This document shows positions 1 to 9,189 of a stretch of DNA of 13,534 nucleotides, in pieces. The notes under the pieces are model-generated. The model saw only the letters and a list, made by a program, of their open reading frames with translations. It was not told where the DNA came from and searched no databases. The position numbers and the translations under genes were made by a program. Positions within the stretch are counted from its first letter, which is position 1. Each line of letters opens with the position of its first letter. The stretch covers positions 1-13,534 of the forward strand of contig CAJJNP010000082.1 of the NCBI GenBank assembly GCA_905193145.1. Reading direction: 5' to 3'. The DNA is from an uncultured Odoribacter sp. (GTDB taxonomy: Bacteria > Bacteroidota > Bacteroidia > Bacteroidales > Marinifilaceae).

Positions 1-13
1 GATAAAGATTGGA

Positions 14-847
14 TCAGCTTATCCAAGACCAGAAGTTGCCAAAATGAATGTAAGGTCCCAGCTCCAGTTCAAATTGGTAGTAATTGCCTGTTGGTGTTTC
101 GTATTTTTCGATATCGTCAATGTGGTAACCTGCATATTTTTTGTTTATGGTGTTGATTACAACCTGTTCTACTTCGTTTTTTCTGACATCGTAGTGGGTG
201 TTGATCCAGTTTTGCTTATTGTCAAAGATGACCTCTTTGCCTCGTCCGTTGTCTATGATTTCCACTTCTATAAATCCATTTTCCATATCGATTTCTATGA
301 TTTTGGCATTTGGATATTGTTTTTGGACAATTTCAATGATTACTTGTTTGGTAGGATTAATTCCCGGCAGGTAGTTTTCATAATAATCGTCTCCGTCATC
401 CGGGATGGCTTTAATCAATATGCCTTCTTCTGAATAGTACAAATTTGTCTCGATCTTGCCTTGCTCCACTTTAATAATATAGATTCCTTCTGCATCCAGA
501 CGGTTCAGATAGTCAACATCTTCTACTCTCCATGTTTTGTATTCACTATTTTGGAAAGCATTGCGTACGGTTTCATTGGGGATGTTTTCAATTGTCCGGT
601 ATTCTGTTTTAGTCATATACCACTTACCGCTTTGGTCAAACCAAGCATCTGTTTCGAAGCCATCATTGTGGAATTCGGCTATGGCATAGTCGTTCTTGTA
701 TTCCCATTCGATGCGGGATGCATGGGGAAATTTTGCTTCAAATGTTTTGGTTACGGCTCCGTTGGGTTGATTTGAATGATTGTCATCGTTATCACAGGCA
801 GTGAAGAGAAATAATCCTGCTGCTAATGCTAATAAATACTTTTTCAT
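14..847 (-). CDS. PepSY-like (DUF2874) lipoprotein with four tandem repeat units
   Basis: 277 aa. A lipoprotein signal peptide ends in a lipobox (FTAC, Cys18). The residues after the cysteine are acidic (DNDDN), which resembles the Bacteroidetes surface-lipoprotein export signal, so surface exposure is plausible but inferred. The mature part has four related units of about 55-60 residues (roughly 31-83, 88-150, 165-220, 224-277). Each has a helix with a YPxA/FPxA-like turn, then beta-strands ending in a FDxxGxW-type hairpin (for example WFDQSGKW and IFDNKQNW). This is the PepSY-like/DUF2874 pattern common in Bacteroides. The biochemical role is unknown; PepSY folds are associated with periplasmic inhibitor or sensor functions. 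It lies 29 bases downstream of another PepSY-like gene and is probably co-transcribed with it. Its stop is 13 bases from the window edge. Family is confident, function is not. Confidence 0.85.
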   Translation of the reverse strand: MKKYLLALAAGLFLFTACDNDDNHSNQPNGAVTKTFEAKFPHASRIEWEYKNDYAIAEFHNDGFETDAWFDQSGKWYMTKTEYRTIENIPNETVRNAFQNSEYKTWRVEDVDYLNRLDAEGIYIIKVEQGKIETNLYYSEEGILIKAIPDDGDDYYENYLPGINPTKQVIIEIVQKQYPNAKIIEIDMENGFIEVEIIDNGRGKEVIFDNKQNWINTHYDVRKNEVEQVVINTINKKYAGYHIDDIEKYETPTGNYYQFELELGPYIHFGNFWSWIS

Positions 848-876
848 AATATTCTGTGTTTTGAGTGTTTTATAAT

Positions 877-1314
877 TTAATCTTCTATATCTATCAATTG
901 GAATTCTGTGTTATATTCTAATTCAAAGCGGTTGTTTAGTTTTACTTCGTATCCTCGAGAATCTCTGTCTATTTTTAATACCTTAGCTTTGGGATACATT
1001 TTGGCAATGTTTTCTTTAATGGGTTTTGGAATGATGTCGGCAGGTACTTCTGAAAAATTGCAATTTACTTCTTCCCAATTTCCGTTTTTGTCGAATTCTA
1101 ATTTGTCACCATTCACAAAAACAACTTCGTATTTTTTGTCCCAAAAATCTTTTTCGACTTTTGCTAATGAAATCTCCTTTTTAGCGAAATACTGGTTGAT
1201 AAATGTTTGAGCTTTTTGTGGTAACTGATTAACTGTGATTGGTTGGTCATCATCTGCTTTTGAGAATCCGACAAATGCGATTAAACAAACAAATAATGTA
1301 ATAATTTTTTTCAT
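877..1314 (-). CDS. Secreted PepSY-like (DUF2874) protein
   Basis: 145 aa. A Sec signal peptide (MKKIITLFVCLIAFVGFSKA) has a likely cleavage before DDDQ and no lipobox, so the product should be periplasmic. The mature chain has two PepSY-like half-units, about 27-83 and 90-145. The second is the clearest: VPADI, then YPKAKVLKIDRDSRGYEVKL, then a final beta-hairpin. The length suits a single DUF2874 domain. It sits 127 bases after the histidine kinase gene and has its own candidate promoter and operator (1342-1377). The lipoprotein gene follows 29 bases downstream. Placement next to a two-component system suggests a regulated output or a periplasmic modulator of the kinase; that link is inferred. 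No enzymatic motif is visible. Confidence 0.87.
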   Translation of the reverse strand: MKKIITLFVCLIAFVGFSKADDDQPITVNQLPQKAQTFINQYFAKKEISLAKVEKDFWDKKYEVVFVNGDKLEFDKNGNWEEVNCNFSEVPADIIPKPIKENIAKMYPKAKVLKIDRDSRGYEVKLNNRFELEYNTEFQLIDIED

Positions 1315-1341
1315 GGCTTTCAGTTTTTAAGTTTTACGATT

Positions 1342-1349
1342 CAAAATTA
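1342..1349 (-). promoter_or_regulatory. Bacteroides-type -7 promoter element for the PepSY gene pair
   Basis: On the minus strand this reads TAATTTTG, a full match to the Bacteroides TAnnTTTG -7 consensus, 27 bases upstream of the ATG at 1314. No convincing TTTG -33 element lies at the expected spacing; that position is occupied by the repeat element at 1357-1377. This arrangement suggests dependence on an activator. Assignment is by consensus match only. Confidence 0.55.
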
Positions 1350-1356
1350 CTCCCCA

Positions 1357-1377
1357 ATTCTGAAAAGAATTTGAAAT
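1357..1377 (-). promoter_or_regulatory. Putative response-regulator operator (TTTCA direct repeat), PepSY copy
   Basis: On the minus strand two TTTCA half-sites are separated by 6 bases (11-bp period) and followed by GAAT. The 21-bp block matches the block at 3436-3456 at 18 of 21 positions. An 11-bp spaced direct repeat is the usual architecture of OmpR/PhoB-family binding sites, and the block covers the region where a -33 element would be. The likely ligand is the regulator encoded at 2725-3402; this is inference. Confidence 0.55.
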
Positions 1378-1441
1378 AGGGAATGCTCATTTGATTTTTC
1401 TTACGTAAAAGAAGAAAAGTTGTTGTTATCCAGTATATTAA

Positions 1442-2716
1442 TTATTTGAAAAATAGTTCAAAGCAATGTAATCCTTCATACTTATATTGAATATGGATAT
1501 GGTAAAGGTTGCAAATAGCATGAGTAATAGAGAGTCCTAACCCGGAAGAGCCTTGGCGTTGTGTTTTTCCTTGGTAAAAACGTTGAAAAATTTGCGTTTC
1601 ATCCAAAGGTTCGGGATCACCGCTGTTGCAGAAGATTAGTGATTGAGGGGTGATACGAATGTGGATAATGCCTTGTGGAAAGTTATGTACATAAGTATTC
1701 TTTAGTAGATTAGTTATCAACGATGTAGCAAGAGTGGGATTCATCACTCTCTTCAGTTCTCCGTCTTCTTCTATATTTATGGTGATGTTTTTGTAAGCAT
1801 ATATTTCTTGATAGTCTTCTAGTTGTCTACGTATAAGTTGATTGAAGCAAATTTCTTGCTTGTCATGAAATTGTCCGTTTTCAATTTTAGATAAAAATAA
1901 AAGCGATTTATTTAGACGGATAATATAAGAAAGTGTGTCTTGAATGCGGGTGATTTCCTGCAATTGTTCTTCGGTTGTTCCGTCTTGTTCGGCAAGTATT
2001 TCCAAGCGATTTTGGCAGATAGCCAAAGGGGTTTGTAATTCGTGGGAAGCATTACCGATAAATTGTTTTTGTTGTTCGTAAATAATTTGGTTGCGTTCAA
2101 TGCTTTTTTGTGCGGCAGTATGTAATTTTTGAAATTCTGTGATACTAGTATGTAATTGGGGGAGGGACTCTCCTTTGTCAACGGTGTAGTTGTCAAGCCA
2201 ACCTAATAGAATGTAAAGCGGCTGCATACATTTGTGAAGCACCCAAATATTGATAGAAAGCAATGTTACGAGTAATACAAAATATAGGAGTATTATCCAA
2301 TTCAAGATTGCATCACGAAGATCTTCTTTTTCAATGCTGGGAGTACTTACCGTAAGTTCAAAATAATTTCCTTCGCTGTTTTTGAAAATAGTAATTAGAA
2401 TACGTGCCGGCTCATATTCCTTTTTTTCCGGAGTATATATCGTTTTGTCCAGATAAAGAATGTGAGGTGTAGTGTTGGCATATTCTTCAGAAACAGCCGT
2501 AAGATAGTAGCTATTGTTTGTTCCGTCTGTCCTGGATGGCAGTTTTTGTCCGGACAAAGCGCGGATTATGATGTTTTCAGAGTAGTCTTCCAAAGAGTCA
2601 TCTACTTCATCGTTTATTTCGTCTATGATAGCGACGTAAAAGAGATAGCCCCATATTGCTAGCAAGATGGTCAAAGCCGGAGTCAGACGGATTAATATTT
2701 TGTAGATCAGTTTCAT
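1442..2716 (-). CDS. Sensor histidine kinase of the two-component pair
   Basis: 424 aa membrane kinase. One transmembrane helix lies near residues 11-31 and a second near 137-160, bracketing a periplasmic sensor segment of about 105 residues with no recognised fold. A linker follows, then the dimerisation/phosphoacceptor helix with the H box ASHELQTPLA (phosphoacceptor His225). The catalytic ATPase domain has an N box (LITNLLKN, Asn336 and Asn340), a G1-like FCNSGDPEP near 362-370, an F box (IFQRFYQG) and a G2 box GSSGLGLSI (389-397). The G1 motif lacks the classical DxGxG aspartate, a variation also seen in other Bacteroidetes kinases. The gene begins 8 bases after the regulator stop, so the two are translationally linked. 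The signal sensed is unknown; the PepSY-like proteins encoded downstream are candidate partners. Confidence 0.95.
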   Translation of the reverse strand: MKLIYKILIRLTPALTILLAIWGYLFYVAIIDEINDEVDDSLEDYSENIIIRALSGQKLPSRTDGTNNSYYLTAVSEEYANTTPHILYLDKTIYTPEKKEYEPARILITIFKNSEGNYFELTVSTPSIEKEDLRDAILNWIILLYFVLLVTLLSINIWVLHKCMQPLYILLGWLDNYTVDKGESLPQLHTSITEFQKLHTAAQKSIERNQIIYEQQKQFIGNASHELQTPLAICQNRLEILAEQDGTTEEQLQEITRIQDTLSYIIRLNKSLLFLSKIENGQFHDKQEICFNQLIRRQLEDYQEIYAYKNITINIEEDGELKRVMNPTLATSLITNLLKNTYVHNFPQGIIHIRITPQSLIFCNSGDPEPLDETQIFQRFYQGKTQRQGSSGLGLSITHAICNLYHIHIQYKYEGLHCFELFFK

Positions 2717-2724
2717 TGTATCCT

Positions 2725-3402
2725 CTACTTTAATATCATTTTATAGCCAAATCCATACACGGCTTTTATTTCAGCCGTTGCACCTGCATCTGTCAGTTTT
2801 TTTCGTATGTTTTTTATTTGTGCATAGATGAAATCAAAATTGTCCACTTGGTCAATGTGATCTCCCCATACAGATTCTGCCAGAGTCATTTTATTTACAA
2901 CTCTTTCGGGACGTTGGATAAAGTAATATAGAATATCATACTCTTTCCGGTTAAATTCTATTTGCTGGTTTTCAATATAAACATGGTAATTGTCCGGATC
3001 TATTCGGATGTTACCGTATTCTATGTATTGGGCGCCATCTCGCTGATTGCGGCGGATGACGCTCTTTACTCTTGCTATCAGTTCTACAAGGTGAAATGGT
3101 TTGGGCAAATAATCATCTGCGCCGAGGTCAAGACCCAGCACTTTATCTTCTAATGAATCTTTGGCAGATATGATGATAATGTTTTCTTTTTTATTCTGTT
3201 TTTTCCATGTTTGCAGTAAATCCAGTCCGCTACCTCCAGGCAGCATGATATCCAATAAAATGCAGTCGTAAGAATAATCGGCAACTTTCTCTTCGGCAGT
3301 ACGGAAATCAGATGCCTCCTCAACGATATACCGTTCTTTTTCCAGAGTGGTGCGGATGATTTCGCGTAATGAAGGATCATCCTCAATAATCAGAATTTTC
3401 AT
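2725..3402 (-). CDS. OmpR/PhoB-family response regulator
   Basis: 225 aa. The receiver domain spans residues 1-115, with acidic pocket Asp8/Asp9, phosphoacceptor Asp51 in LLDIMLPGGSG, switch Ser79 and Lys101 in LPKPF. A winged-helix DNA-binding domain follows (about 127-225) with the typical FNRKEYDILYYFIQRPERVV helix and a C-terminal VYGFGYKM wing. The length is normal for the family. It is the first gene of the pair and has a promoter and repeat element directly upstream (3425-3456). The same element precedes the PepSY gene at 1314, suggesting autoregulation and local control. It resembles many Bacteroides regulators; I do not assign a specific name. Confidence 0.96.
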   Translation of the reverse strand: MKILIIEDDPSLREIIRTTLEKERYIVEEASDFRTAEEKVADYSYDCILLDIMLPGGSGLDLLQTWKKQNKKENIIIISAKDSLEDKVLGLDLGADDYLPKPFHLVELIARVKSVIRRNQRDGAQYIEYGNIRIDPDNYHVYIENQQIEFNRKEYDILYYFIQRPERVVNKMTLAESVWGDHIDQVDNFDFIYAQIKNIRKKLTDAGATAEIKAVYGFGYKMILK

Positions 3403-3424
3403 ATTATGGCAATTTTCCTACAAA

Positions 3425-3432
3425 CAAAGATA
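3425..3432 (-). promoter_or_regulatory. Bacteroides-type -7 promoter element for the two-component operon
   Basis: The minus strand reads TATCTTTG, a full match to TAnnTTTG, 22 bases upstream of the regulator ATG at 3402. The predicted transcript leader is therefore under 20 bases. The -33 position carries TTTC/TTTT-rich repeat sequence rather than TTTG, as at the PepSY promoter. The site lies in the 75-base gap after metF, so the two-component genes need not rely on read-through from the methionine operon. Confidence 0.6.
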
Positions 3433-3435
3433 CGG

Positions 3436-3456
3436 ATTCTGAAATAAAATTGAAAT
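3436..3456 (-). promoter_or_regulatory. Putative autoregulatory operator (TTTCA direct repeat), regulator copy
   Basis: On the minus strand TTTCA-N6-TTTCA followed by GAAT ends 3 bases before the -7 element. It is 18/21 identical to the block at 1357-1377; differences fall only in the spacer and not in the half-sites. It would suit binding of a phosphorylated OmpR-family dimer. The gap to the -7 element is 3 bases here and 7 in the PepSY copy, so the two sites may differ in strength or sign. Confidence 0.55.
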
Positions 3457-3477
3457 CTTTTTTCTGTCATCCTTTTT

Positions 3478-4434
3478 TCAGAATGTACGTTTCAGTATTT
3501 CACGGATATTATCAGCCTTTCCCATGGTATAATAGTGAATGGCTGGGGCTCCTTGTGCCAGTAGATCTTGGCTTTGGGCAACACACCATTCTATCCCGAC
3601 TCGGTAGATTTCTTTATTGTCCTTACATTTGCGAACCTCCTTCATTAAATCTTGCGGCAGATCAATACTGAATGCCCGTGGAAGCATTTCTATATGAGTA
3701 GAGGTGGAGATGGGTTTTAGGCCCGGAATGATAGGAACGGAGATACCAGCAGCGCGGCATTTTTCTACAAAGGTGTAAAATTTGGCATTGTCAAAAAACA
3801 TTTGAGTGACAATGTAGTCGGCACCAGCATCGACTTTGTGTTTTAGGTTTTCAATGTCGATATCAATGTTGGGGGCTTCATAATGTTTTTCCGGGTAGGC
3901 TGCCACTCCGATGCAGAAGTTAGTATGAACAGCATCTGTCAAACTGGAATCAAGATAAATGCCTTGATTCATGTTGTGAATCTGTTCTACTAATTCGCAG
4001 CTATAGCGGTGTCCGTCAGGTTCGGGAGTAAAGTATTTTTGACCGGGAATAGCATCTCCTCGCAGTGCTACCACATTTTGTATATCAAGAAAGTTTAAGT
4101 CTATTAAGTCGTTTTCCAGTTGATGTTTGCTGGTTCCTCCGCATATTAGATGGGGAACTACTTCCACGGGGAAGCGTTTCATAATGGCAGCAGCTATTGC
4201 TACGGAACCCGGGCGTTTCGTTAATATCACTTTTTCAAACCGTCCGTCGTTTTTCTGACGGTATTCCACTTCATCTCGGTGGAATGTAATGTTGATAAAG
4301 GGGGGAGCAAATTCCATTAATGGTTCGATGGAGGCATAAAGTTTGCTGATGTCGCTGCCTTTTAGCGGTGGCACCAGTTCGAATGAAGCGAAAGGTGCCG
4401 TTTTTTTGTTGATAATATCTATAACTTTAGTCAT
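3478..4434 (-). CDS. metF: Methylenetetrahydrofolate reductase
   Basis: 318 aa cytoplasmic flavoenzyme that reduces 5,10-methylene-THF to 5-methyl-THF, the methyl donor for MetH. The family signature is visible along its length: FASFELVPP with the catalytic-type Glu19, the INITFH strand near 48-52, VPHLICGGTSK (93-103), the FAD-contacting ALRGD (123-127), FCIGVAAYPEKH near 173-184, and GADYIVTQMFFDNAKFYTFVEKCRAAGI. The length is normal for bacterial MetF (about 290-320). It begins 13 bases after the metH stop and is the last gene of the operon. The product feeds directly into the enzyme encoded upstream. No recognisable intrinsic terminator follows before the promoter of the next operon. Confidence 0.97.
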   Translation of the reverse strand: MTKVIDIINKKTAPFASFELVPPLKGSDISKLYASIEPLMEFAPPFINITFHRDEVEYRQKNDGRFEKVILTKRPGSVAIAAAIMKRFPVEVVPHLICGGTSKHQLENDLIDLNFLDIQNVVALRGDAIPGQKYFTPEPDGHRYSCELVEQIHNMNQGIYLDSSLTDAVHTNFCIGVAAYPEKHYEAPNIDIDIENLKHKVDAGADYIVTQMFFDNAKFYTFVEKCRAAGISVPIIPGLKPISTSTHIEMLPRAFSIDLPQDLMKEVRKCKDNKEIYRVGIEWCVAQSQDLLAQGAPAIHYYTMGKADNIREILKRTF

Positions 4435-4447
4435 GTTGTTGTCTAAT

Positions 4448-7400
4448 TTAAAATCCCAATAATCTTTTACCTTCTTCCCTGTTGATATTCCGTCGTTTAC
4501 AGTAGTCTGTCATTTGATCATTACCTACTTGGCCGATGCTGAAATAGCGTGCTTGTGGATGTGCCAATATCATTCCACACAAGCTGGTTGTTGGTCGGAT
4601 GGCATATGATGAGGTGAGAGTTACACCGATTTTTTCTGGAGCATCCAAGATATCGAACACATCTTTTTTTAGGGAATGGTCCGGGCAGGCTGAATAGCCA
4701 AATGCGGGGCGAATGACATGAAGTCCTTCACACACTTGTTCTTGCATCCATTCTGCTAATGCTTCTGTAAGACGGGCACACAGACTTTCTCGTAGTAGGT
4801 GTTGGAAATCCTGACAGTCGCAATGTGGACGGGAATCTTCTACTTTCAAGGTAAATAACCCTATCGTGCTGCCTTCCGGGCTGACATAGTCAGCCAGACT
4901 CAAACATTCGCTGTCTGTTTTTTGTTGCCGTAGCATAGCTAGACGTTTGCCATTCTCCAATACAATATCATCTTGTTCGCGATGGGCATTGAAGAATTGT
5001 ACAATGAGCGATGCATTGAATTCATGGCTTGCGATAACGGTGCCAAGCATTTCCAAAGCAGCTTGGTAGGTGCGGTCGGCTTCTTCGTTTTCATAGATGA
5101 TTTCCGGGAATTTTCCTTTAAATCCCCAAAAATGAAAGAATGGGGTCCAATCTATTTTGGCCACTAATTTTTGTAAATCAATGTGTTTGCCGATTAGATT
5201 ATGTTCTCCGAATTCTTTAGGCTGTTGGTAGCTTGCCAAAGGAAATTTGGGGGCTTTTTCCCGGACTTCATTCAATGGCAGCAAGGTCGTTTGCCGATTG
5301 TAATATTGATGGCGAATCTGTTCTTGTTCTGTCTGGATTTGTTTGGTGTATTCCTGTGGGTCAGACAACAGTCGTTTGATGAGGCTTGCGGTATGCGAAG
5401 CATCTCCTCCGTATACAACGCAGCCGGAATATTTGGGTGCTAACTTTACAGCTGTATGCACCGATGAGGTTGTTGCCCCTCCTACAATCAACGGAATTTT
5501 TAATCCTTCTTGCTGTAGTAATTCGCACAGTCCTTCCATTTCGTTTAGGGAAGGGGTAATCAATCCGCTTATCCCTATGATGTCTGCATTGTGTTGGCGG
5601 ATAGCATCAACAATACGTCGGTTTTCTACCATGACTCCCAGATCTATAACATCAAAATTATTGCAAGTCAAGACAATGTTCACTATGTTTTTGCCGATGT
5701 CATGTACATCTCCTTTGGCGGTAGCAACAATGACTTTGTGGCGTTTCGCTTTCTGTCCTTCGGCTTGATTGTGTTTTTCTATTTCCGGTTGCAGGATGGC
5801 AACGGCATTTTTCATGGCTTTAGCGGATTTAACCACTTGTGGCAAGAACATTTTGCCAGCACCGAATAGTGAGCCTACCTTGTCCATTCCGGTCATTAAC
5901 GGACCTTCGATGATGGCCACTGGAGAGGGATATTGTTTTAAAGCTTCTTCCAGATCAATAGTCAGATATTCAGTATTGCCCTTAATAAGTGCATAAACAA
6001 GACGTTCCTCCAACGGACGGTTGCGCCATTCTTCGTTCTTGACAGGTTTTCCGTCGGCTGATTTATTACCTTTGATACGTTCTGCCAATTCAATCAATTG
6101 TTCTGTGGCTTCGTTGTGTCGGTTGAGAACAACATCCTCTACTTTTGTCAGAAGTTCAGGTTCTATTTCATCGTATACTTGCAGCATAGACGGGTTGACA
6201 ATGGCCATATCCAGTCCGGCGCGGATGGCATGATAGAGAAATACGGAATGCATAGCTTCGCGTACAGGATTGTTGCCCCGGAATGAAAAAGACAGGTTCG
6301 ACACTCCGCCTGATGTCCGGCTGCCGGGTAGGTTTTCTTTGATCCATTTTACAGCTCGGATATAATCAACTGCATAATGATTATGTTCTTCCAAGCCGGT
6401 TCCTACGGCAAGAATATTGACATCAAAAATAATATCTTCCGCCTTGAATCCGGCTTTTTGTGTCAATAGTTTGTAAGCCCGTTGACAAATGGTGATTTTC
6501 CGTTCGTATGTTACTGCCTGACCGATTTCGTCAAATGCCATCACTACGACTGCTGCTCCAAGTCGGCGGATTTCGCAAGCCTTGCTTAAGAATATCTCTT
6601 CACCTTCTTTTAGACTGATGGAGTTGACAATACATTTTCCTTGTGCATTTTTTAGTCCGGCCAGTATCGTATTCCAATCCGAAGAGTCAATCATTAGGGC
6701 TGCTTTGGCAATATCAGGGTCATTACTGATGTAGCGCACGAATGTTGCCATTTCGTTTGCGCTGTCCAACATTGCATCATCCATGTTGATATCAATAATA
6801 GAAGCTCCGTCCTCTATTTGCTTGCGGGCTATTTGTGCGGCATCCTCATAGGCTTTGGCATGTATGAGTTTTGCAAATTTTGCAGAACCGGCGACATTCG
6901 TCCGTTCTCCGACGTTGATAAAATTATTGCGCTCTTTATCTACGACAACATTATCCAAACCACATACAGTCAAAGTATGGTCAGGGGAAGGCACTTGCCG
7001 GGGTGGTATATTTTCTAAACTTGCCCGGATGGCAGCAATGTGTGCCGGAGTGGTGCCACAACATCCTCCGGCTATATTTAGCAGACCGGCTTTTGCCATT
7101 TGTTCCAAACATTGGGCTGTAAATAGAGGCGTTTCTTCGTATTCTCCCATTTCGTTTGGCAGACCGGCATTGGGATAGATACTTAGCGGGCAAGGCAAAT
7201 ATTGGGATAATTCAGTGACAAATGGTAATAAATCCTTTGCTCCGAATGAACAGTTCAGTCCGAAACTGAATAATGGATAGTGAGATACAGATGTATACAA
7301 TGCTGTCAGACTTTGGCCGGTCAGCGTACGCCCGCTGCGGTCGTTGATAGTGGCAGATAACATAACAGGTAGAGCCGTATGTTTTTCTGCCTGTACATGT

Positions 7401-7969
7401 TCAATGGCATAGAGAGCTGCTTTGGCATTTAGACCATCAAATACTGTCTCTACGAGCAGAATATCGGCACCTCCGTCAATCAGTCCGGCAACTTGTTCTG
7501 CGTATGTTGCAGCCAGGGCATCGAAATCAATTGGACGATATTCCGGTCTGTTGACATCCGGCGATAGAGACAAGGTGCGGGAGGTTGGACCGATACTGCC
7601 TGCAATGAATACCGGATGTGCAGCTGTTTTTGCAGCAGAAATTGCTAACTGTGCGCCTTCGTAATTCAGTCTGTATATCAGTTTGTCGCAGTGGTATTCT
7701 GCTTGTGACACGGCATTTGAGTTAAATGTATTGGTTGTGATGATATCAGCCCCGGCTTCAATATAAGATCGGTGTATATTACGGATAATATCCGGTTGTG
7801 TCAATGTCAGAATATCGTTATTTCCCTTTAAATGTACGGGGTGGTTCGTAAATTCTTGTCCACGGAAATCCGTTTCAGTTAATCCATGTTTTTGGATAGC
7901 TGTTCCCATTGCTCCGTCCAATATCAGGATGCGTTTTTGTATGATGTTATATAATTGTTCGGTATTCAT
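4448..7969 (-). CDS. metH: Cobalamin-dependent methionine synthase (full-length)
   Basis: 1173 aa, near the 1227 of the E. coli enzyme. It transfers the methyl group of 5-methyl-THF to homocysteine through methylcobalamin. All modules are present. The homocysteine domain (about 1-320) has zinc ligands Cys240 in GLNCSFGA and Cys303/Cys304 in GGCCGTTP. The pterin domain (about 345-610) contains [11 protein letters not shown]. The cobalamin cap and Rossmann domains (about 650-880) have DVHDIGK with the lower axial His756, then SGLITPS and VGGATTS. The C-terminal AdoMet-dependent reactivation domain (about 905-1173) carries [12 protein letters not shown] and [15 protein letters not shown]. The start at 7969 leaves 10 bases after the UPF0280 gene. 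Complete domains argue for an active, self-reactivating enzyme. It sits downstream of putative homocysteine-forming genes under one SAM riboswitch. Confidence 0.98.
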   Translation of the reverse strand: MNTEQLYNIIQKRILILDGAMGTAIQKHGLTETDFRGQEFTNHPVHLKGNNDILTLTQPDIIRNIHRSYIEAGADIITTNTFNSNAVSQAEYHCDKLIYRLNYEGAQLAISAAKTAAHPVFIAGSIGPTSRTLSLSPDVNRPEYRPIDFDALAATYAEQVAGLIDGGADILLVETVFDGLNAKAALYAIEHVQAEKHTALPVMLSATINDRSGRTLTGQSLTALYTSVSHYPLFSFGLNCSFGAKDLLPFVTELSQYLPCPLSIYPNAGLPNEMGEYEETPLFTAQCLEQMAKAGLLNIAGGCCGTTPAHIAAIRASLENIPPRQVPSPDHTLTVCGLDNVVVDKERNNFINVGERTNVAGSAKFAKLIHAKAYEDAAQIARKQIEDGASIIDINMDDAMLDSANEMATFVRYISNDPDIAKAALMIDSSDWNTILAGLKNAQGKCIVNSISLKEGEEIFLSKACEIRRLGAAVVVMAFDEIGQAVTYERKITICQRAYKLLTQKAGFKAEDIIFDVNILAVGTGLEEHNHYAVDYIRAVKWIKENLPGSRTSGGVSNLSFSFRGNNPVREAMHSVFLYHAIRAGLDMAIVNPSMLQVYDEIEPELLTKVEDVVLNRHNEATEQLIELAERIKGNKSADGKPVKNEEWRNRPLEERLVYALIKGNTEYLTIDLEEALKQYPSPVAIIEGPLMTGMDKVGSLFGAGKMFLPQVVKSAKAMKNAVAILQPEIEKHNQAEGQKAKRHKVIVATAKGDVHDIGKNIVNIVLTCNNFDVIDLGVMVENRRIVDAIRQHNADIIGISGLITPSLNEMEGLCELLQQEGLKIPLIVGGATTSSVHTAVKLAPKYSGCVVYGGDASHTASLIKRLLSDPQEYTKQIQTEQEQIRHQYYNRQTTLLPLNEVREKAPKFPLASYQQPKEFGEHNLIGKHIDLQKLVAKIDWTPFFHFWGFKGKFPEIIYENEEADRTYQAALEMLGTVIASHEFNASLIVQFFNAHREQDDIVLENGKRLAMLRQQKTDSECLSLADYVSPEGSTIGLFTLKVEDSRPHCDCQDFQHLLRESLCARLTEALAEWMQEQVCEGLHVIRPAFGYSACPDHSLKKDVFDILDAPEKIGVTLTSSYAIRPTTSLCGMILAHPQARYFSIGQVGNDQMTDYCKRRNINREEGKRLLGF

Positions 7970-7979
7970 ATCGTTTTTT

Positions 7980-8729
7980 TTAGAATATTTTTAATTCAAA
8001 TTTCCCGCAGATTCCCATCGTATCATCTTTGATTGTAATGGCTCCTAAAATATCTGCAGTCGATTTTACTTGCTCGATACAGGGGGAGATGTCTTCCTGT
8101 GTTTGAATTCGGTTGGCAAAAGCTGTTGCGTAGGTGTCTGCCAGCAGAGTGTCTTTACAGACAATCATGACGGCATCTGCTTTCCCGAAACTGAAAGATG
8201 GTCCTACCGTACCGGCCGAGGTGCATATCCCTAAGGGGGTATCTGCTGCATGGATGTGAAGTCCTACACGTTCGGATAAGGGAGAGGAACCTGCAAAGAC
8301 TGAGATATCAGCATCTTCGCACAGGTTTATATAAATATCTCCTCCGTTTTCCACCATGATTTCCTGAATGCAAAAGTGCTCTTGTAGAGCTCTTCCCGTA
8401 TATTGAGCAACAGCTCCGGCTACAGCACTCATAGGGCCAATCCCGCTTTTGCGGGATGCTTCTGCCATTTGACGAAATATTGCCGGAGCTTCACTTTCCG
8501 TCTCACAAGGGACGAGGGATTGGGCATATGTCGGGTGGTTTGCAATCCATGTATCCATTTGGTTGCGCAGTTCGATTACAAAGGAATTTGTCCAGTCGTA
8601 CATTTCTTTAAGCCAAGAACCGGCATCCACTCCAATACACAAATCCGTTTCTTTGTATGTAACGGTAAAATAGTGCCAGCGGTCGTGTCGAAAATGATGT
8701 CGATAGGTCCGGTCTATGTATTGTTTCAT
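7980..8729 (-). CDS. UPF0280/COG2122 ApbE-like protein, putative sulfur-delivery component for homocysteine synthesis
   Basis: 249 aa, the usual size of the UPF0280 family, which has an ApbE-related fold. Visible motifs are [18 protein letters not shown] (95-112), VENGGDIYI (126-134, the ApbE-like GGD), [19 protein letters not shown] (167-185) and [12 protein letters not shown] (197-208). No signal peptide or lipobox is present, so it is probably cytoplasmic, unlike flavin-transferase ApbE. The COG2122 protein of Methanosarcina acetivorans (MA1715, from memory) is needed for efficient sulfide assimilation into homocysteine and has been proposed to form a persulfide. Placement between the ferredoxin and metH fits that role. 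It starts 23 bases after the ferredoxin stop and ends 10 bases before metH. Family is confident; biochemical role is inferred from homologues and context. Confidence 0.88.
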   Translation of the reverse strand: MKQYIDRTYRHHFRHDRWHYFTVTYKETDLCIGVDAGSWLKEMYDWTNSFVIELRNQMDTWIANHPTYAQSLVPCETESEAPAIFRQMAEASRKSGIGPMSAVAGAVAQYTGRALQEHFCIQEIMVENGGDIYINLCEDADISVFAGSSPLSERVGLHIHAADTPLGICTSAGTVGPSFSFGKADAVMIVCKDTLLADTYATAFANRIQTQEDISPCIEQVKSTADILGAITIKDDTMGICGKFELKIF

Positions 8730-8752
8730 GGTGCAAAAGTTTTTTTATCGGT

Positions 8753-9163
8753 TTATTCTGCAAACTCAATTTTAAACAGTTTTAGCGGGCAGGCTTTCAG
8801 ACAGAGCTTGCAGGCAATACACTTCTCAGGGTTAAAGTGGAGTTTCCAGTCCGGAGCTCCTATAGTCAACGCGTGTGAAAAACATGCACTGACACAATTG
8901 CCGCAGTCTATACATAAGTCTGCATTATAGGAAACCTTGCTTGATACAGGGCTGACGGTGACACCACTTTCTGTCAGATATTTGATGCCATTTTCCAATT
9001 GTTGTTCGTCAGCATCCAGTTCCACCAGCAAATTGCCTGCATGCCCGGCTTGTATTTCGGCTTTCAAGATATTGATACGGATATCGTATATTTTTACTAA
9101 ATCGTAAGTCAGTGAACGGTCGGTAGCATCCACTGGGAATGAAAATATATATTTTTTTACCAT
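8753..9163 (-). CDS. NIL-domain 2x[4Fe-4S] ferredoxin, electron-transfer partner in homocysteine synthesis
   Basis: 136 aa. The N-terminal NIL domain (about 1-75) contains the DIRINILKAEI strand and AGNLLVELDAD, as in MetN C-terminal domains. A bacterial ferredoxin domain follows with two clusters: CIDCGNCVSAC (Cys84/87/90/94) and CIACKLCLKAC with a following Pro (Cys115/118/121/125). In the first cluster the usual Pro after the fourth Cys is Phe. I chose ATG 9163. A longer reading from 9295 would overlap the upstream gene by about 100 bases and add an unrelated N-terminus, whereas MVKKYIFSFP is a natural NIL start. NIL-ferredoxin proteins pair with DUF39 proteins in methanogens and sulfate reducers and are thought to supply electrons for reductive sulfur transfer to aspartate semialdehyde. 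It lies 26 bases after that gene. Confidence 0.92.
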   Translation of the reverse strand: MVKKYIFSFPVDATDRSLTYDLVKIYDIRINILKAEIQAGHAGNLLVELDADEQQLENGIKYLTESGVTVSPVSSKVSYNADLCIDCGNCVSACFSHALTIGAPDWKLHFNPEKCIACKLCLKACPLKLFKIEFAE

Positions 9164-9189
9164 GATGTTGCAGTTTATGAGTTTGTGAA

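Noticed and set aside
1385..1420. Weak TTTTCTT/AAGAAAA stem after the histidine kinase gene as a terminator
   Set aside because: All A-T pairs with a 9-base loop, too weak to call an intrinsic terminator.
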